The notes below the pieces were generated by a model, which worked only from the letters and a program-made list of their open reading frames with translations, did no database searches and was not told where the DNA came from. A program made the position numbers and the translations under genes. Shown here piece after piece: positions 26,586 to 36,060 of a stretch of DNA of 64,000 nt. Every line of letters starts with the position of its first letter. The first letter of the stretch is position 1. This DNA is from Pseudomonas sp. Irchel s3h17 (lineage in GTDB: Bacteria; Pseudomonadota; Gammaproteobacteria; Pseudomonadales; Pseudomonadaceae): the NCBI RefSeq assembly GCF_900187505.1, contig NZ_FYDL01000001.1:1-64000 (forward strand), written 5' to 3'.

Positions 26586-28538
26586 TTACTTAAGTAAGTC
26601 GCAAATAGCCGTGCCGAGTATTTTTGCACCGTGTTGGGTCAATACGGATTCCGGATGAAACTGAAAAGATGAGAATAGTGGCCCGCGTAGTGCATGCACT
26701 TCACCGGACTGAATATCATGGCTAACCTCAATCGTTATGCCTTTACTATATTGAAGTTCTGAGCAGTTTGTCATGGCGGCAAAGGTGTTATAGAAGCCAA
26801 CTTTTTCTGCGACTCCAAAAAGATCAATTTCTTTCTGAGTTCCTTGATTTGGGGTTTCTTTGCGCATCAATTCTAGCCCTAAGTGAGAACAAAGCACTTG
26901 GTGGCTTAGACAGACAGCCAAAAAAGGGCGCCGTTGCTCAAGCAACGTTTTAACTGCATTATGCAGGCTGTTAATTCTCGCATCTTTTTGGTCGCAAGGG
27001 TCTCCTGGGCCAGGGCCTAATACAAAGATGTCGTAGCCATTGTAATCTATTGGTTTATTTGCATTTGCTACTGTCACTGACAGACTGAGCGCACTGAGTT
27101 GGTGGCATATCATCGAGGTAAACGTGTCCTCGGCATCCAATACCAAAACTCTAAGACCCTCTAGCTCCTTTTGTGGACGAGCACGGTCTTTCGCAGACGC
27201 TTGCCAAAAACTTGAAATGTGGTCATTACGTTTATTAAGCGCGGCGCTGATGCGAGGATGGGTGACGAGGTCTTTATATCGATTTTCAGGAGACGGTTCA
27301 CCGGGCTTGGAATTAAGAGTCCCGGCTGTTGTATCCAAAACGCCAAGAGCTGAAAGCAGACCTGAAGCTTTTGCTCGGGTTTCGGCAGCTTCTGAAGTCG
27401 GGTTCGAGTTTCTTACCAGTGTGGATCCGGTAGAAATTCTGATCGTTCCGTACTTATTTATATCTGCAGTGCGGATCAGGATCGATGAATCAACGTAGTG
27501 CTGACCGCTTCGTTCGCGGCCTAACAGCGCAACGATTCCGCTGTAATAGGCGCGGCCCTCAGGCTCATATTTTTTGATGACTCGGCAGGCGTTTTCGAGT
27601 GGGCTTCCTGTGATAGTTGGAGCAAACAACGTCTCGCGCAGAATTTCCCAAGGTTCCGATTGGGTTTCCCCTTTTATGAGATATTCCGTGTGTGCCAGAC
27701 GAGTCATTGCCTTCAGATAGGGGCCTTCGATAGTGCCTCCTAGGGTACAGACATTGCCCATCATCTTGAGCTCTTCATCCACGACCATATACAGTTCTTC
27801 GGTCTCCTTGCTGTCAGATAGGAAATCCAGAACTCCTTCGACGCTCGGCCCTGATGCCGGATATCGATAGGTACCACTGATGGGATTCATGGTGGCCACG
27901 TTCTGCTCCATGCTGACGTGCCGCTCTGGCGTCGCACCGACGAAGACTCTGTCACCGGTGTGGATGATGAAAATCCAATATGCTCCAATCTCCTGTTGCA
28001 ACAGCCGGCGAAAGAGTGTCAACGCTTTGCGATGACTGAAATCATCAATGGATGCGAGGAATGAGCGTTTCAATACGAAATTCGAACCTGCCCCCATGCC
28101 AATTTCATCTTTGATGATCTTTAAAGCAGTCTCGGCGTAGGCGTCATCGTCGATGTCGTAATGTTCACCGCTTATTGTGATACCCGTATCAGGGATTTGC
28201 TCCAGGACTTCGCGTTTTGAGAGGGTCGTTGCTGCATCAATGGTCAGTGCGATCAGCGGTTCTTTATCATCAACGCATTCGAAGCCCCGTTCAGTTATCT
28301 GGCGGTAAGGAATGATCGCCAATACGTCATGTCCGCCTATTGTTGACGCTCGTGGACGATAGCACCTGGATAGATCAGCGAGTTTTTCTAAGTGCTCAAC
28401 TGTACCTGTCAGAATCTCTACGGAGTCGCCGTTCGCGGACTCTGGCCGATAAATCAGCGCATACGCAGGAGGCGACATGGAAAGAACGCTATTGAGCAGC
28501 TCGTCTTTATTGTCGGGCGCGTTCAGAGGAGTGGTCAT
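26586..28538 (-). CDS. phzE: PhzE-like 2-amino-2-deoxyisochorismate (ADIC) synthase
   Basis: A 650-residue two-domain enzyme. The N-terminal part is an anthranilate-synthase-like chorismate-binding domain ([50 protein letters not shown]-like [17 protein letters not shown]). The C-terminal part is a class I glutamine amidotransferase with Cys in FLAVCLSHQ and His/Glu in [10 protein letters not shown]. The residues around the active site follow PhzE rather than TrpE, so chorismate is converted to ADIC. The stop of phzD overlaps its ATG by 4 bp. It is the second gene of the operon. Confidence 0.93.
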   Translation of the reverse strand: MTTPLNAPDNKDELLNSVLSMSPPAYALIYRPESANGDSVEILTGTVEHLEKLADLSRCYRPRASTIGGHDVLAIIPYRQITERGFECVDDKEPLIALTIDAATTLSKREVLEQIPDTGITISGEHYDIDDDAYAETALKIIKDEIGMGAGSNFVLKRSFLASIDDFSHRKALTLFRRLLQQEIGAYWIFIIHTGDRVFVGATPERHVSMEQNVATMNPISGTYRYPASGPSVEGVLDFLSDSKETEELYMVVDEELKMMGNVCTLGGTIEGPYLKAMTRLAHTEYLIKGETQSEPWEILRETLFAPTITGSPLENACRVIKKYEPEGRAYYSGIVALLGRERSGQHYVDSSILIRTADINKYGTIRISTGSTLVRNSNPTSEAAETRAKASGLLSALGVLDTTAGTLNSKPGEPSPENRYKDLVTHPRISAALNKRNDHISSFWQASAKDRARPQKELEGLRVLVLDAEDTFTSMICHQLSALSLSVTVANANKPIDYNGYDIFVLGPGPGDPCDQKDARINSLHNAVKTLLEQRRPFLAVCLSHQVLCSHLGLELMRKETPNQGTQKEIDLFGVAEKVGFYNTFAAMTNCSELQYSKGITIEVSHDIQSGEVHALRGPLFSSFQFHPESVLTQHGAKILGTAICDLLK

Positions 28539-29158
28539 ATAAAAACATCCTCAGTCGTGCAAACAACGGCGCAACGTTGTGCCGCATACTCGAGGGCAAG
28601 GCGATGATGTTTTTCCGAAAAGTCTGCGACGGCGTCTGCAACTAGAAACGTCTGAATGTCGTTGGTGAATGCTTCGACTGCGGTGAACAGTACCCCAACA
28701 TGGGCGTAGACCCCGCAAATTACGAGTTGGTCACGACCTGCTTCACGCATGCGCTCGAGTAGGCCTGAGCGAAAGAAGGCGCTGTAACGCCATTTGGTAG
28801 AGATCCAGTCGTTGGGTGCAGGTGCTAGCTCCTCAACGATTTTTCGATCTTCCGGATCAACCTTCATTCCTGGGCCCCAAAAGTCCTTCAGCAAACCCCG
28901 TTGCTCTGGACTCATCCCACCTGGTTGGGCCGAGTACGCAATAGGTACACCCAATCTCCTGCCGCGCTCGCACAGTAATGAGATGTTTTGAACAAGGTGA
29001 GTACGATGTTGCCCATCGAACGGCTGAACGAAGTACCGCTGCATGTCATGAATGAGCAAAACAGCGCGGTTGGGGTCAATATCCCACTGGGCGATGTTTG
29101 GGGGAAGGTCGAATGAGGTGGGCATTTCGTACGGTGAAATGGAAGGTATGCCGGTCAT
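28535..29158 (-). CDS. phzD: PhzD-like isochorismatase
   Basis: A 207-residue hydrolase, the same length as PhzD of P. aeruginosa. It removes pyruvate from ADIC to give trans-2,3-dihydro-3-hydroxyanthranilate (DHHA). PhzD landmarks are HDMQRYF (catalytic Asp), TKWRYSAF (catalytic Lys) and ICGVYAHVG, where the nucleophilic Cys of other family members is replaced. The chosen ATG (29158) has AAGGAG 6 bp upstream. It is the first gene of the operon and overlaps phzE. Confidence 0.94.
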   Translation of the reverse strand: MTGIPSISPYEMPTSFDLPPNIAQWDIDPNRAVLLIHDMQRYFVQPFDGQHRTHLVQNISLLCERGRRLGVPIAYSAQPGGMSPEQRGLLKDFWGPGMKVDPEDRKIVEELAPAPNDWISTKWRYSAFFRSGLLERMREAGRDQLVICGVYAHVGVLFTAVEAFTNDIQTFLVADAVADFSEKHHRLALEYAAQRCAVVCTTEDVFI

Positions 29159-29261
29159 GATTCTCTCCTTGAAAACCAACAAATGAATGCAACCTCTGCG
29201 AGGACAGTGCCCGCTAACGGACTACGGTACACATGGCGGATAGTCCATGCGCTTGCGTCAA

Positions 29262-29289
29262 ATAATCCTGTCACTGCGCGACAGATTAT
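29262..29289. promoter_or_regulatory. Candidate TetR operator upstream of phzD
   Basis: A near-perfect palindrome has arms ATAATCCTGTC and GACAGATTAT around a 7-bp core, about 105 bp before the phzD start. On the minus strand a TTGACA box (29292-29297) lies right next to it. This is the expected layout of a TetR-repressed promoter. The link to the TetR gene at 29857 is inferred. Confidence 0.45.
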
Positions 29290-29297
29290 GTCAACTG

Positions 29298-29856
29298 ACA
29301 AAATTCGCAAGGTGATAACATTCAGCTTGCGACTAAAATTAAGTGTATTGTTTTCAATCGCTTAGAGATTTTTGTACCAAAATGATTCCGATTAAAAGTA
29401 AAAGCAGGCTCTCCATCCATTGATCGCAGCTGGTCTGGATAACCACCCCTGCAAAGGAGTCGTGTCCGCCGTCGAGATTTAGTTCGTTATCACGTAGTTT
29501 CGGCTCTCGGTGCGTGCGGGGGGTAATATTGGCGCTTGGCGCCATAGAAACTCGGGCAGTCGTGCCAAGGTCATCTAACATTGAGCTCAGCACAGCGTCA
29601 CACTGACAGCCCTTGTTTAGGGGGGATGAACGCCCGGTTGTCATAATGACCAGAATAGGCTCTGCTGAAATCTCATCGCCATCTCTCAACGTTCACAGTG
29701 CAGAGGCCAAATCAGCAATTATTCAGTCGATGACATTTGTCTTGATGTGTTATTTATCTCATTGAGAAAATAGTCTGGCTGTGTTAAAAGCTTTAGTCGC
29801 TAAGCTGGCAGCGAGACGAAGGCGAGCAATAGAAATTAATCGGCAAGAGGTACATT
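29298..29856. other. Intergenic region between the phz-like operon and its TetR gene
   Basis: About 560 bp without a gene that can be supported. A minus-strand frame (29354-29689) is open but has no ribosome site, no recognisable domain and biased composition. The AT-rich stretch at 29320-29380 and that at 29740-29780 may hold promoters for the divergent genes. Confidence 0.5.
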
Positions 29857-30489
29857 GTGAAGGCACCTGAGGATCTCGGCCGCAGAGAGCGGAAGAAATT
29901 GATGTTACGTGAGGCTCTGATCGAGTCAGCGTACAATTTGTTCGAAGAAAAGGGATTTGACGAGACTAGAATCGAAGATATTACGGATAAAGTTGATGTC
30001 TCTTCGCGTACTTTTTTCCGATATTTCTCATCAAAAGAAGACGTAGTACTTGATTATCAAGAAGTCGAGCATGATGAAGTCATCGCAGCCTTGAGTGCGA
30101 GACCTGCGGGCGAGCCCATATTGACGGCTTTGCGTCACGCAGTTGTCGAGGTAGTCAATGGTTGTGAGTTGGGTTCTTATGGGCTGGACTCCGATAGATT
30201 TAAAATTCTAAAGCACCTGATTCGCGGCCATCCATTGGTTTGCGCCAGGAATTTAGAACGTACACAAATCCGGCAAGCTTCGCTGGTTTCAGTAATTGCA
30301 AGTAAGATGGGCGTCGATCCTGCTGAGGATATTCGTCCGGGTGTCGTCGCGGGAGTGTTAGAGTTTGCGTATAGCGCAGCTTATGATGTTTGGAAGGATC
30401 TTGAAGCACGCTCCGTCCTCTATTCGGATGTACTTGATGATATATTCGTGCTAATCGAAGATGGGCTGAATTTTAGCTGTCAGGGCTAG
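29857..30489 (+). CDS. TetR-family regulator next to the phz-like operon
   Basis: A 210-residue regulator. The N-terminal helix-turn-helix is clear: RREALIESAYNLFEEKGFDE-type start (LREALIESAYNLFEEKGFDE), ITDKVDVSSRTFFRYFSSKE. The C-terminal ligand-binding half is typical but unassigned. It starts with GTG behind AGAGG. It diverges from the phzD operon, so it is the likely local regulator; the ligand may be a pathway product. Confidence 0.88.
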   Translation: MKAPEDLGRRERKKLMLREALIESAYNLFEEKGFDETRIEDITDKVDVSSRTFFRYFSSKEDVVLDYQEVEHDEVIAALSARPAGEPILTALRHAVVEVVNGCELGSYGLDSDRFKILKHLIRGHPLVCARNLERTQIRQASLVSVIASKMGVDPAEDIRPGVVAGVLEFAYSAAYDVWKDLEARSVLYSDVLDDIFVLIEDGLNFSCQG

Positions 30490-31146
30490 TACGAGTCTTG
30501 CTGTTAGTCTTGTGCGTGAGTAATTATCAATTGAGGAGCTATTTTAAATACTTGTGAGCTTAACAATCGCTCGTCGTAACCTACAGGAACTACAAGTAGT
30601 TGTCTTAACCTTCCAGCTATAGCGCATTTTTATATGGTTTTGAGGCTTTTTGGTCTAGGGAAGTGCTCGTGTAGTACACGTCAGTAACGCTGCGCTTCCT
30701 TATTTATCTATGTTTTGCACTTTTCTTGAGAGGTAAAGTATAACTTTGTGGGTGGTGTGTTGCTGGCTTGTTAAGCTTTAAATGTATCGACTGCTTTTGT
30801 TGTCATGCTGACTTAAGGCGCCGATCAATTAAATTTCTGGCGCGCTTTCTGGGTGAGTTGTGCATGCATAAACTTAACAAGGGCTGTTTTTGTTATTGTC
30901 AGATTCTCAATAATACCTTTGCTTGAAAGATATGCTCACGCGTCCATCTTGTTGGTGGGTGAGTGACATTTGTTCACCACGGACGCATAACTGAATGCCG
31001 GTTTAGTTGCAGGGGTGGGGCATTTCTCGAGACCATTTGTTTTTTCGTTGACCATTAATTACATTGATACTGAACGTCATTTTCATCAAGCCTTGGCCAA
31101 TGTCGGTCGAAGATGAGACCAACAGATGACGTCGACACACGATATT
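30490..31146. other. AT-rich intergenic region
   Basis: About 650 bp of AT-rich DNA between the TetR gene and the oxidoreductase gene. No open frame with coding character, no RNA gene and no clear repeat was seen. Its low GC makes it a likely target for the MvaT/MvaU-type silencers in the window. Confidence 0.5.
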
Positions 31147-31779
31147 TCAAACCATGGAAAAAAAACTTTCTCCCTTGCACATACACTCCCCGGATGCAGT
31201 GAACAGATTACGACCGAGAGTTCGTGCTGCTTCTAGGTGAAAGATTGGATCTCGGTTTTCCGACTCGAGCATCAGTTCAGATGTAACGACGCATGCACCG
31301 CAGTAATCGAAGATCCCGTGCTCAATCTGCGTCCTCATTGCATCAGCATATCCGTGTCGAGCGTAGGTTCCCTCATCGGCACCTCCGACAGCCACTAGAT
31401 GAACCCGCAGGTGACGAAGTTTTTTCACAAGAGTGGTTTCCGGATTGAAGTCGAACGCCCAGCCATTAGTGAACACCCGATCAATCCACCCCTTGAGAAG
31501 TGCCGGCATTGACCACCAGTAAATGGGGTAGACCAGAACAAGTGCATCGGCACGATCAATCCTCGTCTGTTCGGCAGTAACATCTGCGGGAGGCGGCGCT
31601 TCCCTATGATGAACTGCGAGGTCATTCGTGGTGAACCTTGGATCGAAAGCCTGCGCCGAGAGGTCGGCAATTTCGAATGAGTTATTGGGGTCGCTGGATA
31701 CGCCTTTAGCGACCTGCTTAGCGAGACTATGGGTGAGTGACCGGGAATCATGGTGAGCAATCACGATGAGTGCGTGCAT
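31147..31779 (-). CDS. NAD(P)H-dependent oxidoreductase (flavodoxin-like)
   Basis: A 210-residue flavodoxin-fold protein of the NQO1/MdaB/KefF group. It starts with ALIVIAHHDSRSLTHSLAK (phosphate-binding loop for FMN/FAD), continues with DALVLVYPIYWWSMPALLKG (flavin-contact motif) and VAVGGADEGTYARHGY. Such enzymes reduce quinones and other electrophiles by two electrons. It diverges from a TetR regulator, a common pair for redox or drug stress response. Confidence 0.88.
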   Translation of the reverse strand: MHALIVIAHHDSRSLTHSLAKQVAKGVSSDPNNSFEIADLSAQAFDPRFTTNDLAVHHREAPPPADVTAEQTRIDRADALVLVYPIYWWSMPALLKGWIDRVFTNGWAFDFNPETTLVKKLRHLRVHLVAVGGADEGTYARHGYADAMRTQIEHGIFDYCGACVVTSELMLESENRDPIFHLEAARTLGRNLFTASGECMCKGESFFSMV

Positions 31780-31821
31780 GGCGAGAACTCCTGCTAGTGA
31801 TTGAGAAGGAATGGCACAAAC

Positions 31822-31870
31822 TATATACTTTTGGTAGGTTTCTATCTGTAAGTTACTTTTGGTATATAGC
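31822..31870. promoter_or_regulatory. Operator-like repeats in the oxidoreductase/TetR promoter
   Basis: The decamer ACTTTTGGTA occurs twice, once near each end of the region, and CTATATAC ... GTATATAG forms an inverted pair at the outer ends. The second site ends at the TetR start codon. This layout fits autoregulation by the TetR protein at 31872 and control of the divergent oxidoreductase. Confidence 0.5.
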
Positions 31871-31871
31871 T

Positions 31872-32513
31872 ATGTCAAGCACTGAAACAGGCGATAAGGA
31901 CTTCAATCTAGAACCGCGTCGCCGTCTGTCGAGGGAGAATAGGCAGCGTCAGTTACTGGATATCGCCTGGCGGCTCGTTCGGAACGAGGGGACGGAAGCC
32001 CTGACACTCGGAAGACTCGCTGAACTCGCGGGCGTCACAAAACCCGTGGTTTATGACCATTTCATCAGCCGATCTGGTTTGCTCGCGGCGCTCTATCGGG
32101 AGTTCGACGCACGTCAAAGCGAACTCATGGACGCTGCTCTTCAGACCAGTGAGCCGACTTTGTTGAGTGCGGCCAAGGTCATTGCATCGTCTTATGTCGA
32201 CTGTGTGATGCTCCAGGGTACCGAGATACCCGGCGTGATTGCGGCGTTGGCCAGTTCACCGGAGCTCGGGATGATCAAGCGCAAGTATGAAGAGGTTTTT
32301 CTGAACAAATGTCGGATGGTCTTTCTCCCCTTTGCTGGAAAGGGTGATATCTCATCGGCGAGCCTGCGAGCGATGCTTGGCGCGGCCGAGGCGTTGTCCC
32401 ATGCCGCTACCAATGGAGAAATTACCCCCAAGCAGGCCATGGACGAGCTTTTGGAAATAATCATCGCGATGGTCGAAAGAAGTTCACGCCATGGATCCCC
32501 AAGCGCCATATAG
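31872..32513 (+). CDS. TetR-family regulator of the oxidoreductase gene
   Basis: A 213-residue regulator. The HTH is visible at residues 20-65 (LLDIAWRLVRNEGTEALTLG, LAELAGVTKPVVYDHFISRS). The C-terminal part is helical with the family's usual length. The ATG at 31872 follows the operator-like repeats directly; an upstream TTG/ATG extension to 31770 runs through the promoter and is not used. It likely represses itself and the divergent oxidoreductase. Confidence 0.88.
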   Translation: MSSTETGDKDFNLEPRRRLSRENRQRQLLDIAWRLVRNEGTEALTLGRLAELAGVTKPVVYDHFISRSGLLAALYREFDARQSELMDAALQTSEPTLLSAAKVIASSYVDCVMLQGTEIPGVIAALASSPELGMIKRKYEEVFLNKCRMVFLPFAGKGDISSASLRAMLGAAEALSHAATNGEITPKQAMDELLEIIIAMVERSSRHGSPSAI

Positions 32514-32583
32514 GCAGACAGTTGCCGGCTACCGTATCTGTCCCCCCTACACTATTGTGACACCGCGCAGAGGCGATCTTGCA

Positions 32584-32730
32584 TCACAAAGCACCACGAA
32601 CGTTGCTGGCGACCTCCGCTGATCCGCGCTGCTCGACCCAAAGGGTAAGCTCCATAATCGCGGCTTCGAGGGCTAGCTGGTTCTGATTGATCTTGAAGAG
32701 CAGGGAAGGGAGCAGGTCTGCGTTCGACAT
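32584..32730 (-). pseudogene. Truncated copy of the small gene at 48336-48545
   Basis: The first 48 codons match the 69-residue protein encoded at 48336-48545 almost residue for residue (MSNADLLPSLLFKINQNQLA at the start). The frame then ends at a stop after VRGAL, where the other copy continues. The upstream sequence, including the ribosome site region, is also duplicated. It may still be translated but lacks the C-terminal third. Confidence 0.6.
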
Positions 32731-32771
32731 TGTGATTCCTCCGTGGAAGAGGTCAGCGTAGCAGGCGGGTG

Positions 32772-33674
32772 CTACTCTCGTTCAAGCTGCCTGGCATCGG
32801 AGGTTACGGCTTCCATGATAGACATCAGCTCCTCAAGCAACTCCGCATAGTAGCGAGTGAGATAGCCGGCAATGGCATCGTTGCGAAGGATACGTACGAG
32901 ATAACCCTTGGCCACAACCAAGACCAGCATGGTCTCACCCAGTGTGTCCTCAACCTGTTTGTAATCATGCTGAAGGTTCTCCATCTCCCGCTCCATGCGG
33001 GCTATGTCAACGGCACTGACGTCACTTGGTTTTTTCTTCTTCTCAACCAGCATCTCCGGTCGCGACGCCGTCAAGACCATTCGTGCATAATTTCTCGTAA
33101 AGCAGTTGGCTGAGATCATCATTTCAACTGTTTCAATCTGGCGGATGGGCTTCATCAGTCGAAGGGCTCGGAACACGTCCTGCGATACCATGCGAACCTT
33201 CAGCATCTCCGCGACCTCAGGCGCTATGCCTTTCAGCAGATTTTCTCTTTCGTGAACCCTATCCACATTGATCCCAAGCACCGCCGCAATGCGAGAGGCT
33301 TCAATACCTTTTTTTAGAGCGGAGATGATCATTTTATGTTCTTGGATTGGTGTCAGTCGGTTGATTTGCCGGTTGTAGGTAAAGCCCTCATCGTCGGTGG
33401 ATATCAGGCATAGCGCCTCGGTTGCCCCCAAAGCCTTGAGTGCTTCTAAACGAAAATGCCCATCCAAAAGCATGAACGAAGTGACTCCATCAGCGACGAC
33501 AGACTTGGGGTGTACCACCAATGGCTCAACGACTCCGAGTTCTCTTATTGAACTCAAAATGCTGGCGTACTTTTTACTTCCGGGTGTCAGTTGTTCGACC
33601 TTACGCGAGGGTAGGATTCGCTCTAGGGGAATCGCAATGACACGCTGCTCGAATGCCTGCTTGACCTCTATCAT
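32772..33674 (-). CDS. ParB/RepB-type partition-like protein
   Basis: A 300-residue protein with an N-terminal ParB/Srx-like domain (RKVEQLTPGSKKYASILSSI, VVEPLVVHPKS, FMLLDGHFRLEALKALGATE), a middle helix-turn-helix region (RLTPIQEHKMIISALKKGIE, SRIAAVLGINVDRV) and a plasmid RepB-like C-terminal region. Members are found on plasmids and integrative elements and bind DNA. No ParA partner is next to it. It supports a mobile-element origin of the region. Confidence 0.85.
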   Translation of the reverse strand: MIEVKQAFEQRVIAIPLERILPSRKVEQLTPGSKKYASILSSIRELGVVEPLVVHPKSVVADGVTSFMLLDGHFRLEALKALGATEALCLISTDDEGFTYNRQINRLTPIQEHKMIISALKKGIEASRIAAVLGINVDRVHERENLLKGIAPEVAEMLKVRMVSQDVFRALRLMKPIRQIETVEMMISANCFTRNYARMVLTASRPEMLVEKKKKPSDVSAVDIARMEREMENLQHDYKQVEDTLGETMLVLVVAKGYLVRILRNDAIAGYLTRYYAELLEELMSIMEAVTSDARQLERE

Positions 33675-33908
33675 CACGGCGTCTCTCCAAATACCGGGGT
33701 CAAGATGACTGTCCAGAGCAACGCAGCAGTATCAAGCCAGCCTGGTTAGCCCTAGAAGTCGTGTGGCGCTGAAAATTTGCGGTTGTTGGTCGGCCGCGCT
33801 CGTCAGTGCCTTTTCCCTTGGTTGATTCGCTTTCCCAAGGATTGAAACAGGAACGACCATTTTGATAGAGAAGCCGATTAGATCCTTGGAAAGTGATCTA
33901 AAAGGAAA

Positions 33909-35132
33909 TTGCGGGTCGCATCCAAACGGATCAGCCTCCTAAGAGATTTAACATTGCAAGCAGATGAAAAGCGTTACCCCAGAGATAGGTTTACGAAGCA
34001 ACTTGTCCGAATCTGCAAGGCGCTGGATGAGGTATCGGTTCGCGACATTTCATACGACTCATATGGCACTACCGCAACGTGTCATTTAGAGGCTACCGAA
34101 CTTTGGGTCGTTGGTTCATACGCACGGGGTGCGCTTACCTGCGGCGACTTGGATGTCGTTGTGAGTTTTACGGCCACTGGAGCGGGTCTTCCGATGCCAC
34201 AGATTCTGTCCAGGGCGTTTTTCGGCGCTACTCCCGGTGTTCGGTTCTACAGCGGCACGCCTGAGGTGAACAGGTCGGGGGCTGCGTTTCCAGATGCGGT
34301 GCTGATCTGGTCAACGCAGGATTGCGATTGGCAGGCTCGGATTGATTCGATCAAGCCGGATCTGGCAGCGGGCAGGGCTGCCCGAGATACCGATTCTGTG
34401 CCGCTACGCGCTGAGCAGATGCGCTTCCCTAGTTGCACTCTGAACGATGTTGCGCGTTGGGAGCGCGACGGTATTCTGGAGTGGGATTTTGTTTCTTTAG
34501 ATAACGAGCTGCTGAGCGCTGTGCCTCCACAAGAAATTGGGAGTAAGGAAAGGCAGCTGTTTGAGTGCATAACAGGCATGGGGCAGAAAACCCTCGACTT
34601 GATACCTGCCGTGTGGCGGGTCATGCGGGAGGCGGAGCCCGGCGCTTCCTGGAAAGCCGCTGAGAGCGAAAAGGCGACATTGAGGTGTGGTGGAACCTTG
34701 ATTCATATGGGCGTCCCTGCTTTGGACTTGACGCATTTTGAGAACGCTAAGGTGAGGCAGTTGATGCTGGTGCCACATCGCACTGCGCGTGGCCCTAACG
34801 GAATGTGGCTCATCCGGCGTGGCCCCAAACATCCTCATATGCTCGGTTTCAAAAAATGCTGCATTTTCTACGTTGGCAAGCCAAGCATTCAGGCTGTGGC
34901 CAACCCTCTGCAGGAGGTGGGAGATGCGCGCATCATTGAGGTTTTCGACTTGAAAGCTGATGCCAAGGAGGCGCTCAAGAAGATGAAGCTGAACTCTGCG
35001 GTCTCTTCGCAGGTGATCCAAGCGAAAGGATTTGCACTATACGAGCTCATTATTCGCGCTGACGCGATTCAATATGGCGATGATCTGATTTCATTCACAT
35101 CCAACAGGCTATCAGCATCGGTAAAGACATAG
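33909..35132 (+). CDS. Nucleotidyltransferase-domain protein
   Basis: A 407-residue protein with a DNA-polymerase-beta-type nucleotidyltransferase motif: WVVGSYARGALTCGDLDVVV (GS and DxD; residues about 62-81). A further acidic residue may lie in FPDAVLIW. The C-terminal half is helical and unassigned. The start is a TTG, as a stop codon lies only five codons upstream; the ribosome site AAGGA is very close. It opens a group of nuclease- and HEPN-type genes that looks like a defence module. Its nucleotide product or target is unknown. Confidence 0.65.
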   Translation: MRVASKRISLLRDLTLQADEKRYPRDRFTKQLVRICKALDEVSVRDISYDSYGTTATCHLEATELWVVGSYARGALTCGDLDVVVSFTATGAGLPMPQILSRAFFGATPGVRFYSGTPEVNRSGAAFPDAVLIWSTQDCDWQARIDSIKPDLAAGRAARDTDSVPLRAEQMRFPSCTLNDVARWERDGILEWDFVSLDNELLSAVPPQEIGSKERQLFECITGMGQKTLDLIPAVWRVMREAEPGASWKAAESEKATLRCGGTLIHMGVPALDLTHFENAKVRQLMLVPHRTARGPNGMWLIRRGPKHPHMLGFKKCCIFYVGKPSIQAVANPLQEVGDARIIEVFDLKADAKEALKKMKLNSAVSSQVIQAKGFALYELIIRADAIQYGDDLISFTSNRLSASVKT

Positions 35133-35248
35133 CTCTCTGGGCTTAAGACACCACAGAGGTCGTCTCAGCAGTTCTGCCCTTGCCTTCGGGCTTGCTGAGC
35201 TTTCCCCCCGCGAGAGGAAGGCGACCAAAGACATTATGGAAGCCCCGC

Positions 35249-35971
35249 ATGGAAGAGAATCTACGCCGCCTATTGTTGGCATTCGAGGATTGGCTGGTAC
35301 GCGAGGAGCTTTTGGGCGATGCATTTTTCCTATCGCCGGCAGAATGGCTGAAGCGTGGAGAAAGCTGGCTGAACGACGCCGTGTACGTTTTGGTGTTCGA
35401 CAGCAGCAGTATCCACTACATGCTGAATTACGGGTGCGATCTCACCGAATTCGACGACATCTTCGAAAGCTTTGGCTTCTACTACGAGATGGGGCATAGC
35501 TGGAATCTGGGCATTTACCCGATTGAGGATTACGACTTCACTCCAACCCCGGCAAGATCCACGTACTCGCAGCTCCTTCGCGATCCCCGCTGGAAGCGTA
35601 AAGCTGACCTCGTGAAGCAAGTGGCTGAGCATAAATGCCAGGATTGCGGAGCTGCCGGCAGGCTTGAGGCGCACCATTGCTACTACGCCCGTATAAGCAA
35701 TGGATTTCGGCCCTGGGAATACCCAATCAGTTCGCTTCGGGCGTTGTGCCCTCGATGCCACGAGACCCGAGAGAAGGTCGAGATGAGTTTCCGCGCCTGG
35801 TCTGCAAAGCTCACTCACCAGCAGCTTGTGCAGCTCCAGAAGGGGGTCGACCATGCGGGGTACTGGATAGGGAGCAACGAGCTTCTTGAGCTACTCAATG
35901 AATCCAGTCCCAACGAGTGCCGAGAACTCAAAGAATTGCACAAAAGATTAATGAACAAGCCCGCCACGTGA
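35249..35971 (+). CDS. HNH-type zinc-binding nuclease-like protein
   Basis: About 240 residues. The C-terminal half has a zinc cluster with an HNH-like core: HKCQDCGAAGRLEAHHCYYA, then LRALCPRCHETREKVE. The N-terminal half is acidic with aromatic residues and is not recognised. The ATG at 35249 is chosen because earlier ORF codons lie in a spacer. It follows the nucleotidyltransferase gene on the same strand by 116 bp. DNA cleavage is the likely activity. Confidence 0.7.
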   Translation: MEENLRRLLLAFEDWLVREELLGDAFFLSPAEWLKRGESWLNDAVYVLVFDSSSIHYMLNYGCDLTEFDDIFESFGFYYEMGHSWNLGIYPIEDYDFTPTPARSTYSQLLRDPRWKRKADLVKQVAEHKCQDCGAAGRLEAHHCYYARISNGFRPWEYPISSLRALCPRCHETREKVEMSFRAWSAKLTHQQLVQLQKGVDHAGYWIGSNELLELLNESSPNECRELKELHKRLMNKPAT

Positions 35972-36060
35972 TTATCTGCACTGGGGACAGCGACCTTTGG
36001 GCACAATTGCTCAAAAAAGCTGGATCATTTCGGGATTGATAGAGGGAATGTAATTCCACT

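Noticed and set aside
29354..29689. Minus-strand open frame of 111 codons upstream of phzD
   Set aside because: It has no ribosome site, no recognisable domain and an unusual composition, and it lies in the promoter region of two divergent genes.
20291..30489. Complete phenazine operon
   Set aside because: Only phzD- and phzE-like genes are present; phzA/B, phzF and phzG are missing and the DAHP synthase is class I, unlike PhzC.
33909..35971. CBASS system (cyclic nucleotide synthase plus effector)
   Set aside because: The nucleotidyltransferase is of general pol-beta type and the neighbouring HNH protein has no SAVED or other cyclic-nucleotide sensor that I can see.
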